Origin: JACCXG01 sp963717745
Lineage (GTDB): Bacteria > Acidobacteriota > Vicinamibacteria > Vicinamibacterales > 2-12-FULL-66-21
Direction of reading: 5' to 3'
Assembly: GCA_963717745.1 (NCBI GenBank)
Contig: CAVQXJ010000012.1
Location: 1 to 64,000, forward strand
Length of the DNA stretch: 64,000 bases
The notes beneath the pieces are model-generated. The model searched no databases and was not told the origin of the DNA. It worked only from the letters and a program-made list of their open reading frames with translations. The position numbers and the translations under genes are program-made. Shown here one piece after another: positions 38,408 to 47,214 of the stretch; the first letter of the stretch is position 1; every line of letters starts with the position of its first letter.

Positions 38408-41400
38408 GGTTGAGGGGTGGCGGGACGGCGCGCGGGCCGGCCAGGGCGTAGCGCCTCCCGGGCCCCCTCCGTCGTCACATATCTCGTATGGTACTCGGCG
38501 AAGTCTTCCGGGTGCTCGCGGTAGACCGGATCGTCCTCGAGCTGGCGCGGGGCCCGATCGTACCGGCCGGTGCGGTGGGTCGGCAGCGGCAGCACGGTGC
38601 GCGAGAAGCCGGTGTTGTAGTCGCCATCCTTGACCCAGCCGTCTCCGATGACCACGAAGTCGCGGACGAAGCCGGGGGCGGGGGGCGGGACTTCGCGGAA
38701 GCGGAGCCGCAGCTCGTCGCCGGCGTTCATGATGACGTAGCGATCGTCGATGTTGCGCAGCAGATCGCGGACATCGCCGAACCGCGTGTAGTAGCCCTCG
38801 AGGTCGCGCCAGCGCTGGCCCGTGCCCTCGATGGCGTAACGCGGCCGTTCGGGCCCGCTCGGGGACGGCTGGTCGGTCGGGGAGTAGCCGCGATCGGCGA
38901 GGTCCGCGGTCAGGAGGTCGAGCCGGCGCGGCTGCAGGACCACGTCGGGCCGGCCGATCGCCCAGCCGAGGCGGTCCCAGAAGATCTCGAGGTTGGTGGC
39001 GAGCCGCAGGCGGCGCGGCCCGGTTCGGGGAAACACGCCAGCCAGGTCGACCAGGATCGTCTTGTCCTTGCCCGCCGGGAATCCGAGACCCTTGCGCACC
39101 GGCCGGAACCGGCCGGCGGCATCCGCGACTTCGAGTGAGAGTCCTTCGGGCGCGGCGTGCGCGCCCTGGCCGATCGCGACGTTGACCGAGCTGTCGGTCG
39201 GGTGGATCCAGCCGCGCGCGACCAGCCAGAGCGGGCCGGTGCGCGGCGCCGCGTCCGGCAGCTCCATCTCCACGAAATGCGCCCGCGTGATCCCCTGGTA
39301 AGCGCCGCGGCCGGCGAAGTCGATGAACTGTGAATCAGTCGAGACCGCCATCGGGGAGACGTCGCGGCCGGTGTCGTCACGGACAGCAGTGAACGGCTGC
39401 ACCGGGCCGGTCGGCACCACCTGCAGCTTGGGGGGCGGCACCGCGAAGCGCTCGTCGACGAACACCTCGGTGCCGGCGGGGTGATCGACGGCGAGCAGGG
39501 ACGTCAGGTCGAAGAAGTGGGTCTCCCACAGCTCCGCGGTGATCCGCAGATCGTAGGCGCCGTCGCGCGGCGCGAGCTGATCGCCGCCGACCTTGATCCA
39601 GTCCTCGGTCATGAGGACGTCGGCCGTGGCCTGGGCGTTGATTCGCAGACCGAGCGGCGATCGCCAGATCAGATCGGTGACGAACGACATCTCGCGGCCA
39701 TTCCACGCAAACAGCCACGGGCAGGATCCCTTGAGCCGCTGCGACGCCTTGACCGTCTGATTGGCCTTGGTGTCGAACTCCGCCTGCAGCACGCCGTTCG
39801 GCCAGGTGATGCGCACGACCTCGGCGCCGGCCGCGTCGCCAAGACCGACGTGGACGACTGGCGACGTGATGAGCTGCTTCTGGACGTGCAGTCCCGAGCG
39901 GACTTCGATCTCGCCGCCGATGCCGAAGCTGTTGATTCGCTGATCGCCGGTGGCGGTCGCGGCGCGAGGCCGGAACGTCTGCGACCGGTAGGCTTTCGTG
40001 GACTTGCCGGTGGCGCGCGCCGGCTGTCCGTCCGGCGCGAGGCCGACCATCTCGAGCCTGCCGTCGCCGTCCAGATCTCCAACCGCCTGCACGCCGAGTC
40101 CGAGCGGCGCGGGCAGCGCGACGAAGGCCGCGCCCGGTCCTGCGAGCAGCACCCGCGTGATGGCCGGGCCGGACACGATCAGATCGCTGGCGCCGTTGTT
40201 GTCGAGATCGGCGGTCAACAAGCGTGCGGTGCCGGGACTCGATCCCGGGAGATCCACCCGCGCGATCGCGGCCGCCTGCCAGGTGCCGTCGTGCGGGTGG
40301 CGCGACATCCGCGCGATGGTGCCGTCCCGGGCGAGGACGAGCAGATCGAAAATCGCATCACTCGTGGAGTCGCCCGCCGCGAGCGCGACCGCCTGGCCGT
40401 AGCTGGCCGGCACGGTCTCGTTCCTGAACGCTCCGCCGCGCAGGTTGATGAAGACGCGGACCACGCCGGCCTGATCGACGAACGCGGCATCGGGAACGCC
40501 TTCGCCGTCGAGGTCCGCCCAGACGAACCCGCGGGCGCGCCCGGCGGCGGCGAACAGATCGCGCGGGGTGAAGGTGTTGTCTCCGTTGTTGCGCAGCACC
40601 ACCGGCGGCGCGTCGCGCGGCGCCAGCACGAGATCGAGATCGCCGTCGGTGTCGATGTCGGCGGGCCAGACCCCGTGCGCCGGCGCGCGCAGCAGGGCCG
40701 CGGGCAGCTTCGTCAGCGGCGTCACGTCGCTGAAGGCGCCTCCTTCGGTCTGACGCAGCAGGCAGAACCCACTTGGGCCGGCGATCGCCAGATCGGTGCG
40801 GAAGTCGTAGTTGACGTCGGCCGCGGCCACACCATCGGGGAGCGGCGTCGCCGCTGTCGCCTCGATGTCGGCGCCGGCGCAGGCGGCCGTGCGGGCGGTG
40901 GCCCCGAGTCGAACCGACCGTGGCCCGGCCGCGACGATCACCGGATGGCCCTCGTCTGCGAGCGCCACCGCCCCGGCCCAGGAGGAAGGAGCCCCGTTCG
41001 GAAGGGGCTCGACCGCAAACGTCAGCGCGGCATCGGCGGACGCCGGCGCGGGCTCGGGGTTCTTCAGCCGCAGGAACCGAGCGATCGGCTCGCCCACTTC
41101 ACCGCCGGCGCTGGTGATCTCGGCACGCGCGCTCCGATAGGCCGGGTCTCGCAGCAGGACGTTCTTCAGGAACGCGACGCGAAGCGCCGCCGCGCGTGGG
41201 TCGCCGGCGGCCGCGGCGATGAGGATCTTCAACTGCTCCTGCGCCTCCGGTGACCAGGCGGATGCCGCCGCGGACAGCGGGGCCAGTCCGGCGTTCAGCG
41301 CGGCCGAGTCTCCGCGCTTGGCGGCGACGCGCAGGTACTCGAGACGCGCCGCGAGATTCTCGCGGCGGCCGACCAGCTGCTCGAGCACGCGCTGGGCTTC

Positions 41401-41868
41401 GGCCTCGTTTGCCGGGCCCCCCTGCCGCTCGATCTCGAGCGCCAGCGCGTACGCGGCCTCCGCGTCCTGGGGATCGATCGTCAGCGCCCGCCGCCAGTGC
41501 GTGACCGCGGCGGCGAGGTTGCCGCGCCGGCTCTCGGCGAGCGCCTGGAGGCGCTGAATCCCGGCGCTCTCCGGCGCCAGCGCGGCGGCCTGCGCCAGCC
41601 GTTGCACCCCTTGCTCGAGATCCTGCTGCCGGACGAGCAGCAGCCCCAGATTGGCCCAGCCCGCCGGCTCCTGCGGGACGAGTGCAACCACCCGGTCGAA
41701 TTTCTCGCGCGCCAGCGCCTCCTGCGTGGTCTGCATCGCCGACAGGCCGACATAGAAGGCGGTCACCGCCTCGCCGTATCCCGGTGGCGTGGTCTCCGCC
41801 CCGCGGCGGGTGCAGGCGGCCGCCGCGATGATCAGAACTGCGAATGGGATCAGGGCGCGAGTAGGCAT
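38404..41868 (-). CDS. Large lipoprotein: TPR + FG-GAP + UnbV-type C-terminus
   Basis: 1154 residues, unbroken. The signal peptide has a lipobox ending at Cys19 (LIIAAAAC). TPR repeats cover about 40-290, FG-GAP/VCBS repeats about 330-640 (VNYDFRTDLAIAG, DIDTDGDLDLVLA, DLDGEGVPDAAF, DLDNNGASDLIV, DLDGDGRLEMVG), an ASPIC-like domain follows at about 640-720, then a long beta-rich C-terminal region conserved in this family. It overlaps the UnbV-like gene by 4 nt. It is likely an outer-membrane or periplasmic scaffold. Function unknown. Confidence 0.88.
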   Translation of the reverse strand: MPTRALIPFAVLIIAAAACTRRGAETTPPGYGEAVTAFYVGLSAMQTTQEALAREKFDRVVALVPQEPAGWANLGLLLVRQQDLEQGVQRLAQAAALAPESAGIQRLQALAESRRGNLAAAVTHWRRALTIDPQDAEAAYALALEIERQGGPANEAEAQRVLEQLVGRRENLAARLEYLRVAAKRGDSAALNAGLAPLSAAASAWSPEAQEQLKILIAAAAGDPRAAALRVAFLKNVLLRDPAYRSARAEITSAGGEVGEPIARFLRLKNPEPAPASADAALTFAVEPLPNGAPSSWAGAVALADEGHPVIVAAGPRSVRLGATARTAACAGADIEATAATPLPDGVAAADVNYDFRTDLAIAGPSGFCLLRQTEGGAFSDVTPLTKLPAALLRAPAHGVWPADIDTDGDLDLVLAPRDAPPVVLRNNGDNTFTPRDLFAAAGRARGFVWADLDGEGVPDAAFVDQAGVVRVFINLRGGAFRNETVPASYGQAVALAAGDSTSDAIFDLLVLARDGTIARMSRHPHDGTWQAAAIARVDLPGSSPGTARLLTADLDNNGASDLIVSGPAITRVLLAGPGAAFVALPAPLGLGVQAVGDLDGDGRLEMVGLAPDGQPARATGKSTKAYRSQTFRPRAATATGDQRINSFGIGGEIEVRSGLHVQKQLITSPVVHVGLGDAAGAEVVRITWPNGVLQAEFDTKANQTVKASQRLKGSCPWLFAWNGREMSFVTDLIWRSPLGLRINAQATADVLMTEDWIKVGGDQLAPRDGAYDLRITAELWETHFFDLTSLLAVDHPAGTEVFVDERFAVPPPKLQVVPTGPVQPFTAVRDDTGRDVSPMAVSTDSQFIDFAGRGAYQGITRAHFVEMELPDAAPRTGPLWLVARGWIHPTDSSVNVAIGQGAHAAPEGLSLEVADAAGRFRPVRKGLGFPAGKDKTILVDLAGVFPRTGPRRLRLATNLEIFWDRLGWAIGRPDVVLQPRRLDLLTADLADRGYSPTDQPSPSGPERPRYAIEGTGQRWRDLEGYYTRFGDVRDLLRNIDDRYVIMNAGDELRLRFREVPPPAPGFVRDFVVIGDGWVKDGDYNTGFSRTVLPLPTHRTGRYDRAPRQLEDDPVYREHPEDFAEYHTRYVTTEGAREALRPGRPARRPATPQP

Positions 41869-41980
41869 GGGACCGGGGGACTCCGGATCCTAACAGCTTC
41901 GGGGAGTCTCTTCCGGCTGGGCTCGCTGTCAGGCTGCATCCTTGTCCACGGCGCTGCGGCGCGCATCCGGCCTTCGGCCC

Positions 41981-42013
41981 GCACGACGACACGACGATAC
42001 GACGACACGACGT
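41981..42013. repeat. ACGACG-unit repeat (family D copy 2)
   Basis: It begins GCACGACGACACGACGATAC and matches the run at 18875-18907 over ~33 nt with two differences. It abuts the point where the TonB-receptor-like remnant loses its reading, so it marks a deletion or insertion boundary. Confidence 0.75.
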
Positions 42014-42017
42014 AAGA

Positions 42018-42139
42018 AAAGCGCCGCCGGATGTGTCACGGACGGTCCCGGCGATGACGGCGGCGCCGGCCTGAGCCGACGCAGTGACGGGCAGCGCGAG
42101 CCACAGCGCCGCAGCGAACACGAACCCCTGACGAAGCAT
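42018..42139 (-). pseudogene. N-terminal stub of a carboxypeptidase-regulatory-like / TonB receptor gene
   Basis: From the ATG at 42139, with a good GAGAGGAG site, about 40 codons encode a signal peptide (ending VTASAQA) and the opening of a CarboxypepD_reg-like domain (VIAGTVRDTSGGA). This is how acidobacterial TonB-dependent receptors begin. The next codons are the ACGACG repeat and nothing of a receptor follows, so the body of the gene is gone. The upstream promoter region may still be active. Confidence 0.7.
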
Positions 42140-42427
42140 CAACGACTCCTCTCAATCCGCGAAAAACACGCGCGCGAGTACGCGCGCGAACACGAGCGGC
42201 TGTGAATCGGAGACTGCCGGACGGAATGGCGGTGCGGAGGGCGATCGGAAGGAAAACGTCAGCTCACGCGCCGCCGCCGGCTAGTCCCAGGGCTAGATGG
42301 ACCCGCGTCGACAGACGCGCGGGGACCGACAACACAGCGGCGAGCTGCACATCAGCGTCCGGAGGAGCAAGTTGAAAGCCGCGCGAAATCACGAGGAAAA
42401 TGTCAAAATCCGGCGCGTCCGTGTTGT

Positions 42428-42449
42428 TGGCCGTGATATTTCACGGCCA
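42428..42449. promoter_or_regulatory. 9-bp perfect inverted repeat (operator or hairpin)
   Basis: TGGCCGTGA (42428-42436) and TCACGGCCA (42441-42449) with a TATT spacer. It lies ~300 nt upstream of the receptor stub on the minus strand. The short AT spacer suits a dimeric regulator site as well as an RNA hairpin. I cannot tell which. Confidence 0.5.
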
Positions 42450-42492
42450 GGCGCGCGAAGCCGGTGAGCCAGTAAATGTGCTGGAGCCCTGA

Positions 42493-42687
42493 TCCGCTGT
42501 CCGTGGTCCGAGGTCCGTGGTCCGTAAAACCTTAGAGAGTCGCTCGAACCATCTGGGCTGAAGAGACGGGGCGATTCGCTTGTTGGGACGTCTTCGACCC
42601 CGCTGCGTCGAACGCTCCGGCGGACTACGGACTACGGACCACGGACTACGGACCGACGGACTACGGACTACGGACTACGGACCGCGG
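42493..42687. repeat. GGACTAC-armed inverted repeat (family C copy 3)
   Basis: The left arm 42493-42526 (GTCCGTGGTCCGAGGTCCGT-type) and the longer right arm 42620-42687 (eight GGACTAC/GGACCAC units) flank a 93-nt core. The core begins TAAAACCTTAGAGAGTCGCT, contains CATCTGGGCTGAAGAGACG and CGTCTTCGACCCC (an imperfect stem) and aligns with the core of the copy at 22571-22736. The right arm ends 3 nt from the dehydrogenase stop. Confidence 0.83.
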
Positions 42688-42689
42688 TG

Positions 42690-44312
42690 TCAACGCCTCT
42701 TCGAGATCTCGAGCACCTCGCCGCGGGTCAGTGACACCACGACGACATTGCCGTTCGGCGCGGTCTGGATATCGGTGCTGACGCCGAAGTTCCGGCCGAT
42801 CAGCAGCGACTCGCTCTCCGTGATGTCGTTCTTGTCGTTGTTGTCGGCGACCCGATCCGCAAGCCCGGGATCATCCAGGCGCAAATCGCGCCGGTTCCGG
42901 GTGAGGTCGAAGCGGAACAGGTAGCCGCCCTGGAGCGCCGGCGTGGACGCGCCGACGAACAGGTCGCCGGCGTACGCCGCCCCGAGCCCGAGCCCACGAA
43001 CGAATCCGAGAGCGGCCGGCGCGACCGCGTATCGCCAGCTGAATTGCGGATCGCGGTAATGAGATCCCGGCAGCATGAACAGCCGTGCCTGGGCCTCGGC
43101 CGGTGTGCCCGCGAGGTTGGTCGGCGGCCACCGCAGCTGCTGCAGTTGCCCCGGCGGCCGGCTGGTCTCGATCGACTTGAACTCGCCGACCCGGGCGATC
43201 GGACCGATGGTCTGGATCCACCCCGAGTTGAGCCCGGGGTCGACCCGCTGGATTTCGTCGAAGGTGTCGTCACCGTTGACTTGAACCCACAAGTGCGTCG
43301 AGAACGGATCGAAGGCCAGGCCGAAGCTGTTGCGGAAGCCGTACGCGAACACCTTGCGCAGGTTCGCGGCGACTTCGCCCTGCACCCGCTCGGCGGCCCG
43401 CCAGAACGGATTGTCCCGCGGCGCCGATCCGTCGTCGTTCAGCCGGAGCACGACACCGCTCATATGCGCGTCGTCCGGGGCGGGACCGCCGAACTGATCG
43501 TCCGCCGAGGGCGGGGTCGGCCCCTGCGCGAGGTTCTGCAGCCAGCCGCGGCGGCCGACGTCGCCCATGACGACATAGAGCTTGTCGTCGGGACCAAAGC
43601 GGATTACACCGCCGTTGTGATTGCCGCCCGGGTTCTGCGCGGCGTCGTTCTGGTTGGGTGGCTCAGGGGCGCCCTCGGCCTGGAACGAGCGCAGCGAGAT
43701 CAGGTTGCGATCGAAGCGGAGCGTCTTGCCGTTCCAGACGAACCGATCGACCCGATTGCCGCGCAGCGGCACTTGCAGGATCGCGTTGGTATCGGCGCCG
43801 AGCAGCGCGCCCTCATCGCACGTCTCCTGGTCGGGGCGGAACGGATCGACCGGCGGCGCCGCGGTGCGGCAGGTCCAATACAGGTAGACGTACGGCCGCT
43901 GCGGGAAGCGGGGGTGCAGCGCGATGCTGAGCAGGCCGCGCTCCGAGGCGAAGTTCACCGCCAGGTCGAGCACCGTGCTGGTGACCACGCCGTTCACCAC
44001 GAGCTTGATCTGCCCGGTGGACTTCTCGAGCACGAACATCTCGCCGCGGCGGTTGCGATCGTCGTCGCGGCGATCCCCGTCGCGGCTGCCAGGCCCGCTC
44101 TTGTCGCCGTCGTGTCCGCTGTTGTCGTTCGAGCGTCCGGGCAGGAACGCCACGCCGATCGGCGTGGTCAATCCGCCGACCACCATCCGCACGCTGAGGT
44201 CGGGGTCGAGCATCTCGGGAACTGGAGGCTGCGCCGAGAGCGGCTGGTTCAGGTAGGAGAGCGACGCCGCCGCCATCGAGATCGCGCAGCCGAGCCGCCA
44301 AGTGAGTTTCAT
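42690..44312 (-). CDS. PQQ-dependent sugar dehydrogenase-like (GSDH) secreted protein
   Basis: 540 residues from the ATG at 44312 (AGGAG lies ~11 nt upstream; a GTG at 44324 is too close to it). Signal peptide about 1-27. GSDH/sorbosone-dehydrogenase beta-propeller features: TTPIGVAFLPG, ERGLLSIALHPRF, GGNHNGGVIRFGPDDKLYVVMGD, YGFRNSFGLAFDP and LNSGWIQ. An Asp/Arg/Gly-rich insertion (about 60-90) is unusual for the family. Such proteins oxidise sugars in the periplasm with PQQ, or are propellers without known activity. No pqq genes are in view. Confidence 0.85.
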   Translation of the reverse strand: MKLTWRLGCAISMAAASLSYLNQPLSAQPPVPEMLDPDLSVRMVVGGLTTPIGVAFLPGRSNDNSGHDGDKSGPGSRDGDRRDDDRNRRGEMFVLEKSTGQIKLVVNGVVTSTVLDLAVNFASERGLLSIALHPRFPQRPYVYLYWTCRTAAPPVDPFRPDQETCDEGALLGADTNAILQVPLRGNRVDRFVWNGKTLRFDRNLISLRSFQAEGAPEPPNQNDAAQNPGGNHNGGVIRFGPDDKLYVVMGDVGRRGWLQNLAQGPTPPSADDQFGGPAPDDAHMSGVVLRLNDDGSAPRDNPFWRAAERVQGEVAANLRKVFAYGFRNSFGLAFDPFSTHLWVQVNGDDTFDEIQRVDPGLNSGWIQTIGPIARVGEFKSIETSRPPGQLQQLRWPPTNLAGTPAEAQARLFMLPGSHYRDPQFSWRYAVAPAALGFVRGLGLGAAYAGDLFVGASTPALQGGYLFRFDLTRNRRDLRLDDPGLADRVADNNDKNDITESESLLIGRNFGVSTDIQTAPNGNVVVVSLTRGEVLEISKRR

Positions 44313-44442
44313 GGGTCTGTACACTCCTTTTCGCAGGACGTGCCTGCGGAGTGCGCAAGTCCGTTGCCTCCGATGACCGGTTGAAACCCTCGTGTTTCGC
44401 GCGTTGAGGTTGGCGGTCGAGTTACGCGCGGAGAAATCGTGA

Positions 44443-45498
44443 TTACTGCGTTCGAAATCCGCGCCAGTCGACCTTGAGCTTACGCATCCGCGCGCGCAGC
44501 GTATGCGGGTTGATCCGCAGCAGTCTCGCCGCGCCGAACGGTCCCTCGATTCGACCGTGCGTCTCGGTCAGCGCCAACTCGATGTGACGACGGATGACCT
44601 CGTCCAATGGCGCGACGCCGGCAGCGGGCAGGGATTCCTTGATCTGGGGTGAGGCATTCACCGGCCGCGTGCTGAGGCCGAGCGCTGCCGTGACGCTGAG
44701 GGCGCGCCCCTGCCCGATCAGGACGGCGCGGTCCATGACCGCCGCGATCTCGCGGACGTTGCCCGGCCAGCGGTAGTCGGTCAGCACCCGCACGTCCTCG
44801 TCTGAGACCGGTATTGGCCGCAGGCCGAAGCGGTTGGCGGCCCGCTCGGCGAAGTACTCCGCGAAGGCGCGGATGTCGCTGGGGCGGTCGCGCAGCGGCG
44901 GAATGACGATCGGGAACACCGCGAGGCGGTAATAGAGATCCTCGCGGAAGGTCTGCGCTTCGACCATCGCGGGCAGGTCGCGATGCGTCGCGGCGACGAT
45001 CCGCACGTTGACGCGCACCGGACGCTCGCCGCCGACTCGCACCACTTCGCCGTCCTGGACCACGCGCAGCAGCCGCACCTGCGCCGGCAGCGCCAGCTCG
45101 CCGACCTCGTCCAGGAACAGCGTGCCGCCGTTCGCCTGCTCGAACCAGCCTTTGCGGCGGGTGGAGGCGCCGGTGAACGCGCCCTGCTCATGGCCGAACA
45201 GCTCCGAATCGATCAGCTCCGGCGAGATGGCCCCGCAATTCACCCGGCGGAACGGACCGCCGCGGAACGTCGAGTGCTCGTGGATCGCGCGGGCGATGAT
45301 CTCCTTGCCGGTGCCGGTTTCGCCGAACAGCAGTACCGGCGCGGCGCTCCGCGACACCATGTCCGCCCGCACCATGACCGCGGCCAGCCCGGTATCCCCG
45401 CCGATGAGCCGTTCGTCGCCGTCGGCGCGATCGCCGGTGATCAGGTGCTCGGGCAGCGGTTTCGAGGGGGTGGCTACGGCTCGGCCTTTCTGTGACAT
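44443..45498 (-). CDS. Sigma-54-dependent transcriptional activator (no receiver domain)
   Basis: 351 residues from the ATG at 45498; an extension to 45639 lacks domain support. A short N-terminal part (1-30) is followed directly by the AAA+ domain (about 32-265): Walker A GETGTGKE, sigma-54 loop GAFTGA (canonical), Walker B TLFLDEVGE, and R-finger region. A C-terminal Fis-type HTH covers about 300-348 (GAARLLRINPHTLRARMRKL). With no sensory domain it is probably controlled by abundance or by a partner. It is upstream of the sugar dehydrogenase on the same strand. Confidence 0.9.
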   Translation of the reverse strand: MSQKGRAVATPSKPLPEHLITGDRADGDERLIGGDTGLAAVMVRADMVSRSAAPVLLFGETGTGKEIIARAIHEHSTFRGGPFRRVNCGAISPELIDSELFGHEQGAFTGASTRRKGWFEQANGGTLFLDEVGELALPAQVRLLRVVQDGEVVRVGGERPVRVNVRIVAATHRDLPAMVEAQTFREDLYYRLAVFPIVIPPLRDRPSDIRAFAEYFAERAANRFGLRPIPVSDEDVRVLTDYRWPGNVREIAAVMDRAVLIGQGRALSVTAALGLSTRPVNASPQIKESLPAAGVAPLDEVIRRHIELALTETHGRIEGPFGAARLLRINPHTLRARMRKLKVDWRGFRTQ

Positions 45499-45506
45499 AT
45501 GGTTGC

Positions 45507-45549
45507 TTGCGACTATATCAACAGTCACAAAATCCGTTACATATAACGG
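45507..45549. promoter_or_regulatory. Two inverted repeats upstream of the sigma-54 activator
   Basis: CCGTTA (45534-45539) and TAACGG (45544-45549) form a perfect 6-bp inverted repeat with a 4-nt spacer. Next to it TGCGACT ... AGTCACA (about 45508-45529) forms a second, imperfect one. The stretch is clearly more AT-rich than its surroundings and ends ~10 nt from the activator ATG at 45498, as expected for an operator/promoter, possibly autoregulatory. Confidence 0.45.
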
Positions 45550-45775
45550 CGGCATAGTGGTAGCACGAATATCAGCCTGATTCGGCGGATTGGGTGACGG
45601 AGCCGTGATTGCACTAAGTATGGCCGTGCTGTCTTGCACCCATCATCGGCTCGCCAGACCAGCCTTGGCGTACTGCGGCCGCGATTGGTGTCGGCGCGCG
45701 GGTATGCGGCCGATCGCCGGCGGGTAGTCCTGCCTCGACCCGGCGATCGGCTCTCCCGTTTACAACACAACCCAT

Positions 45776-45847
45776 GGCGCGGTGGCGAAGTGGCAACGCT
45801 GCGGTCTGCAAAACCGTCATCCGAGGGTTCGATTCCCTCCCGCGCCT
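45776..45847 (+). tRNA. tRNA-Cys (anticodon GCA)
   Basis: A 72-nt cloverleaf: acceptor GGCGCGG pairs with CCGCGCC, D-arm around GGCGAAGTGGC, anticodon stem GCGGT/ACCGT with loop CTGCAAA (GCA), T-arm GAGGG-TTCGATT-CCCTC, and discriminator U73, which is the hallmark of tRNA-Cys. CCA is not encoded. The 3' end runs directly into the coding sequence of a truncated PhoX-like gene. Confidence 0.93.
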
Positions 45848-47131
45848 TTCCCCCTACGGGCGGTTGAAGCTGCCCGACGGCTTCCGCTACTGGTCCTACA
45901 GCTGGACCGGCGACGAAATGTCGGACGGCGTCCGGTGCCCGAACCTCCACGACGGCATGGCGGTCGTCGACGACTGGCGCTCATCGGACTACGAACCGGA
46001 GCTCGACGACGACGACAAGAGCTCGAAGGAAGCGTCGTCTCGGTCCGATGACCGGCGGCCGCGCTCGAGCCGGATCGTGCTGGTGCGCAATCACGAAGGA
46101 GGCGCTGGCCTGCCGTACGTCGCCAACCGGCCGGACATCACCTACGCGCCCGCCGGAACGCCGACGGGAAGCGGCGGCACCACCAACCTGATCTTCGACA
46201 CGAAACGCGGCAAGTGGCTGACGTCGTGGTCGAGCCTTGCGGGCACGATCCGGAACTGCGCCGGCGGCGTCACGCCGTGGGGCAGCTGGCTGACCTGCGA
46301 AGAGACGGGCGACGCAGGGCACGGCTGGGTGTTCGACGTGGGCTTCCGAAAGGGCAACACGACGCCGCTCGTCGACATGGGCCGCTTCTCGCACGAGGCG
46401 ATGATGGTCGATCCCCGGACCGGATATGTCTACGAGACCGAAGATGCCGGGAACTCCGGCTTGTACCGGTTCGTACCCTATCGCGTCGGACACCCGGATC
46501 AGGGCGGCCGGCTCTACATGCTGGCCGTCAAGCGCCATCCGAACATGGATCTCGGCGCCTACCTCCCGATCGGCACCCGCCTGGACGTGCGTTGGGTGAG
46601 AATCGACGATCCGCTGGCATCGGCCGAGTCGTGCTACGCGCAGGGCGCGGCGAAGGGCGGCGCCCGCTTCAGCCGGCTCGAAGGGGCGTGGTGGGGCGAT
46701 CGGACCGGCTACTTCCTGTCGACCAACGGCGGCAGCGTCGGCGAAGGCCAGGTGTTCGAGTACGACCCGGACGACGAAACGGTGAAAGTGATCTACGACG
46801 CGCCGAATGCCACGGCCGTGGACAATCCGGACAACATGACGGTGACGCCGCGTGGCGGCCTGCTGCTCTGCGAAGATGCCGCGGGCAACAACTTCACCGA
46901 AGGGGAGCGGCTGGTCGGTCTGACCCTCCACGGCAAGAGCATTCACCTTCGCGATGAACAACATGGTGCTGACGACGAGCTACAGCCCGGCGGTGCCGGC
47001 CGGCGATTACCGGCAGTCCGAGTGGGCGGGTGCGTGCTACAGCCCGGACGGTCAACTGGCTCTTCGTGAACATCCAGACGCCAGGCGTGACCTTCGCGAT
47101 TACCGGGCCGTGGGGCCACGGGCCGCTGTAG
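45848..47131 (+). pseudogene. PhoX/DUF839 gene, 5'-truncated at a tRNA end and frame-broken
   Basis: From just after the tRNA-Cys the frame reads LKLPDGFRYWSYSWTGDEMSDG, the start of a DUF839 body, but the ~60-residue signal/leader part is missing and no start codon with RBS precedes it. The body has CAGGVTPWGSWLTCEET, RFSHEAMMVDPRTGYVYETED and SRLEGAWWG. Breaks near 46945 and 47053 must be crossed to reach SEWAGACYSPDG and WLFVNIQTPGVTFAITGPWG, with the TAG at 47131. It belongs to a different subfamily from the gene at 12127. Confidence 0.82.
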
Positions 47132-47166
47132 GAGACGGGGCGGCGGGGGAAACGGCTGACGAGGAG

Positions 47167-47208
47167 GCCCCGCGTGTCAAGGGAGAAGGCAGAAGGGAAA
47201 AGGGAGAA
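47167..47208. repeat. AAGGGAGAAGG repeat (family B copy 3)
   Basis: GCCCCGCGTGTCAAGGGAGA followed by AGGGA-type units. It shares ~22 nt with the hairpin at 17671-17734 and with 30686. It lies between the convergent PhoX remnant and the ADOP permease, 7 nt from the latter's stop. Confidence 0.75.
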
Positions 47209-47214
47209 CTGGGG

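Larger units (their letters stand above)
42140..42689. other. 550-nt gene-free region: stub leader, inverted repeat and family C repeat
   Basis: Between the receptor stub start and the sugar dehydrogenase stop there is no credible gene. It holds the presumed leader/promoter of the stub (about 42140-42420), a 9-bp perfect inverted repeat at 42428-42449 and a heptamer-armed repeat at 42493-42687. Confidence 0.7.

Noticed and set aside
45600..45640. Sigma-54 promoter (-24/-12) near TGGCCGTGCTGTCTTGCA
   Set aside because: The GG to GC spacing is 12 nt instead of 10, so it does not fit the consensus.
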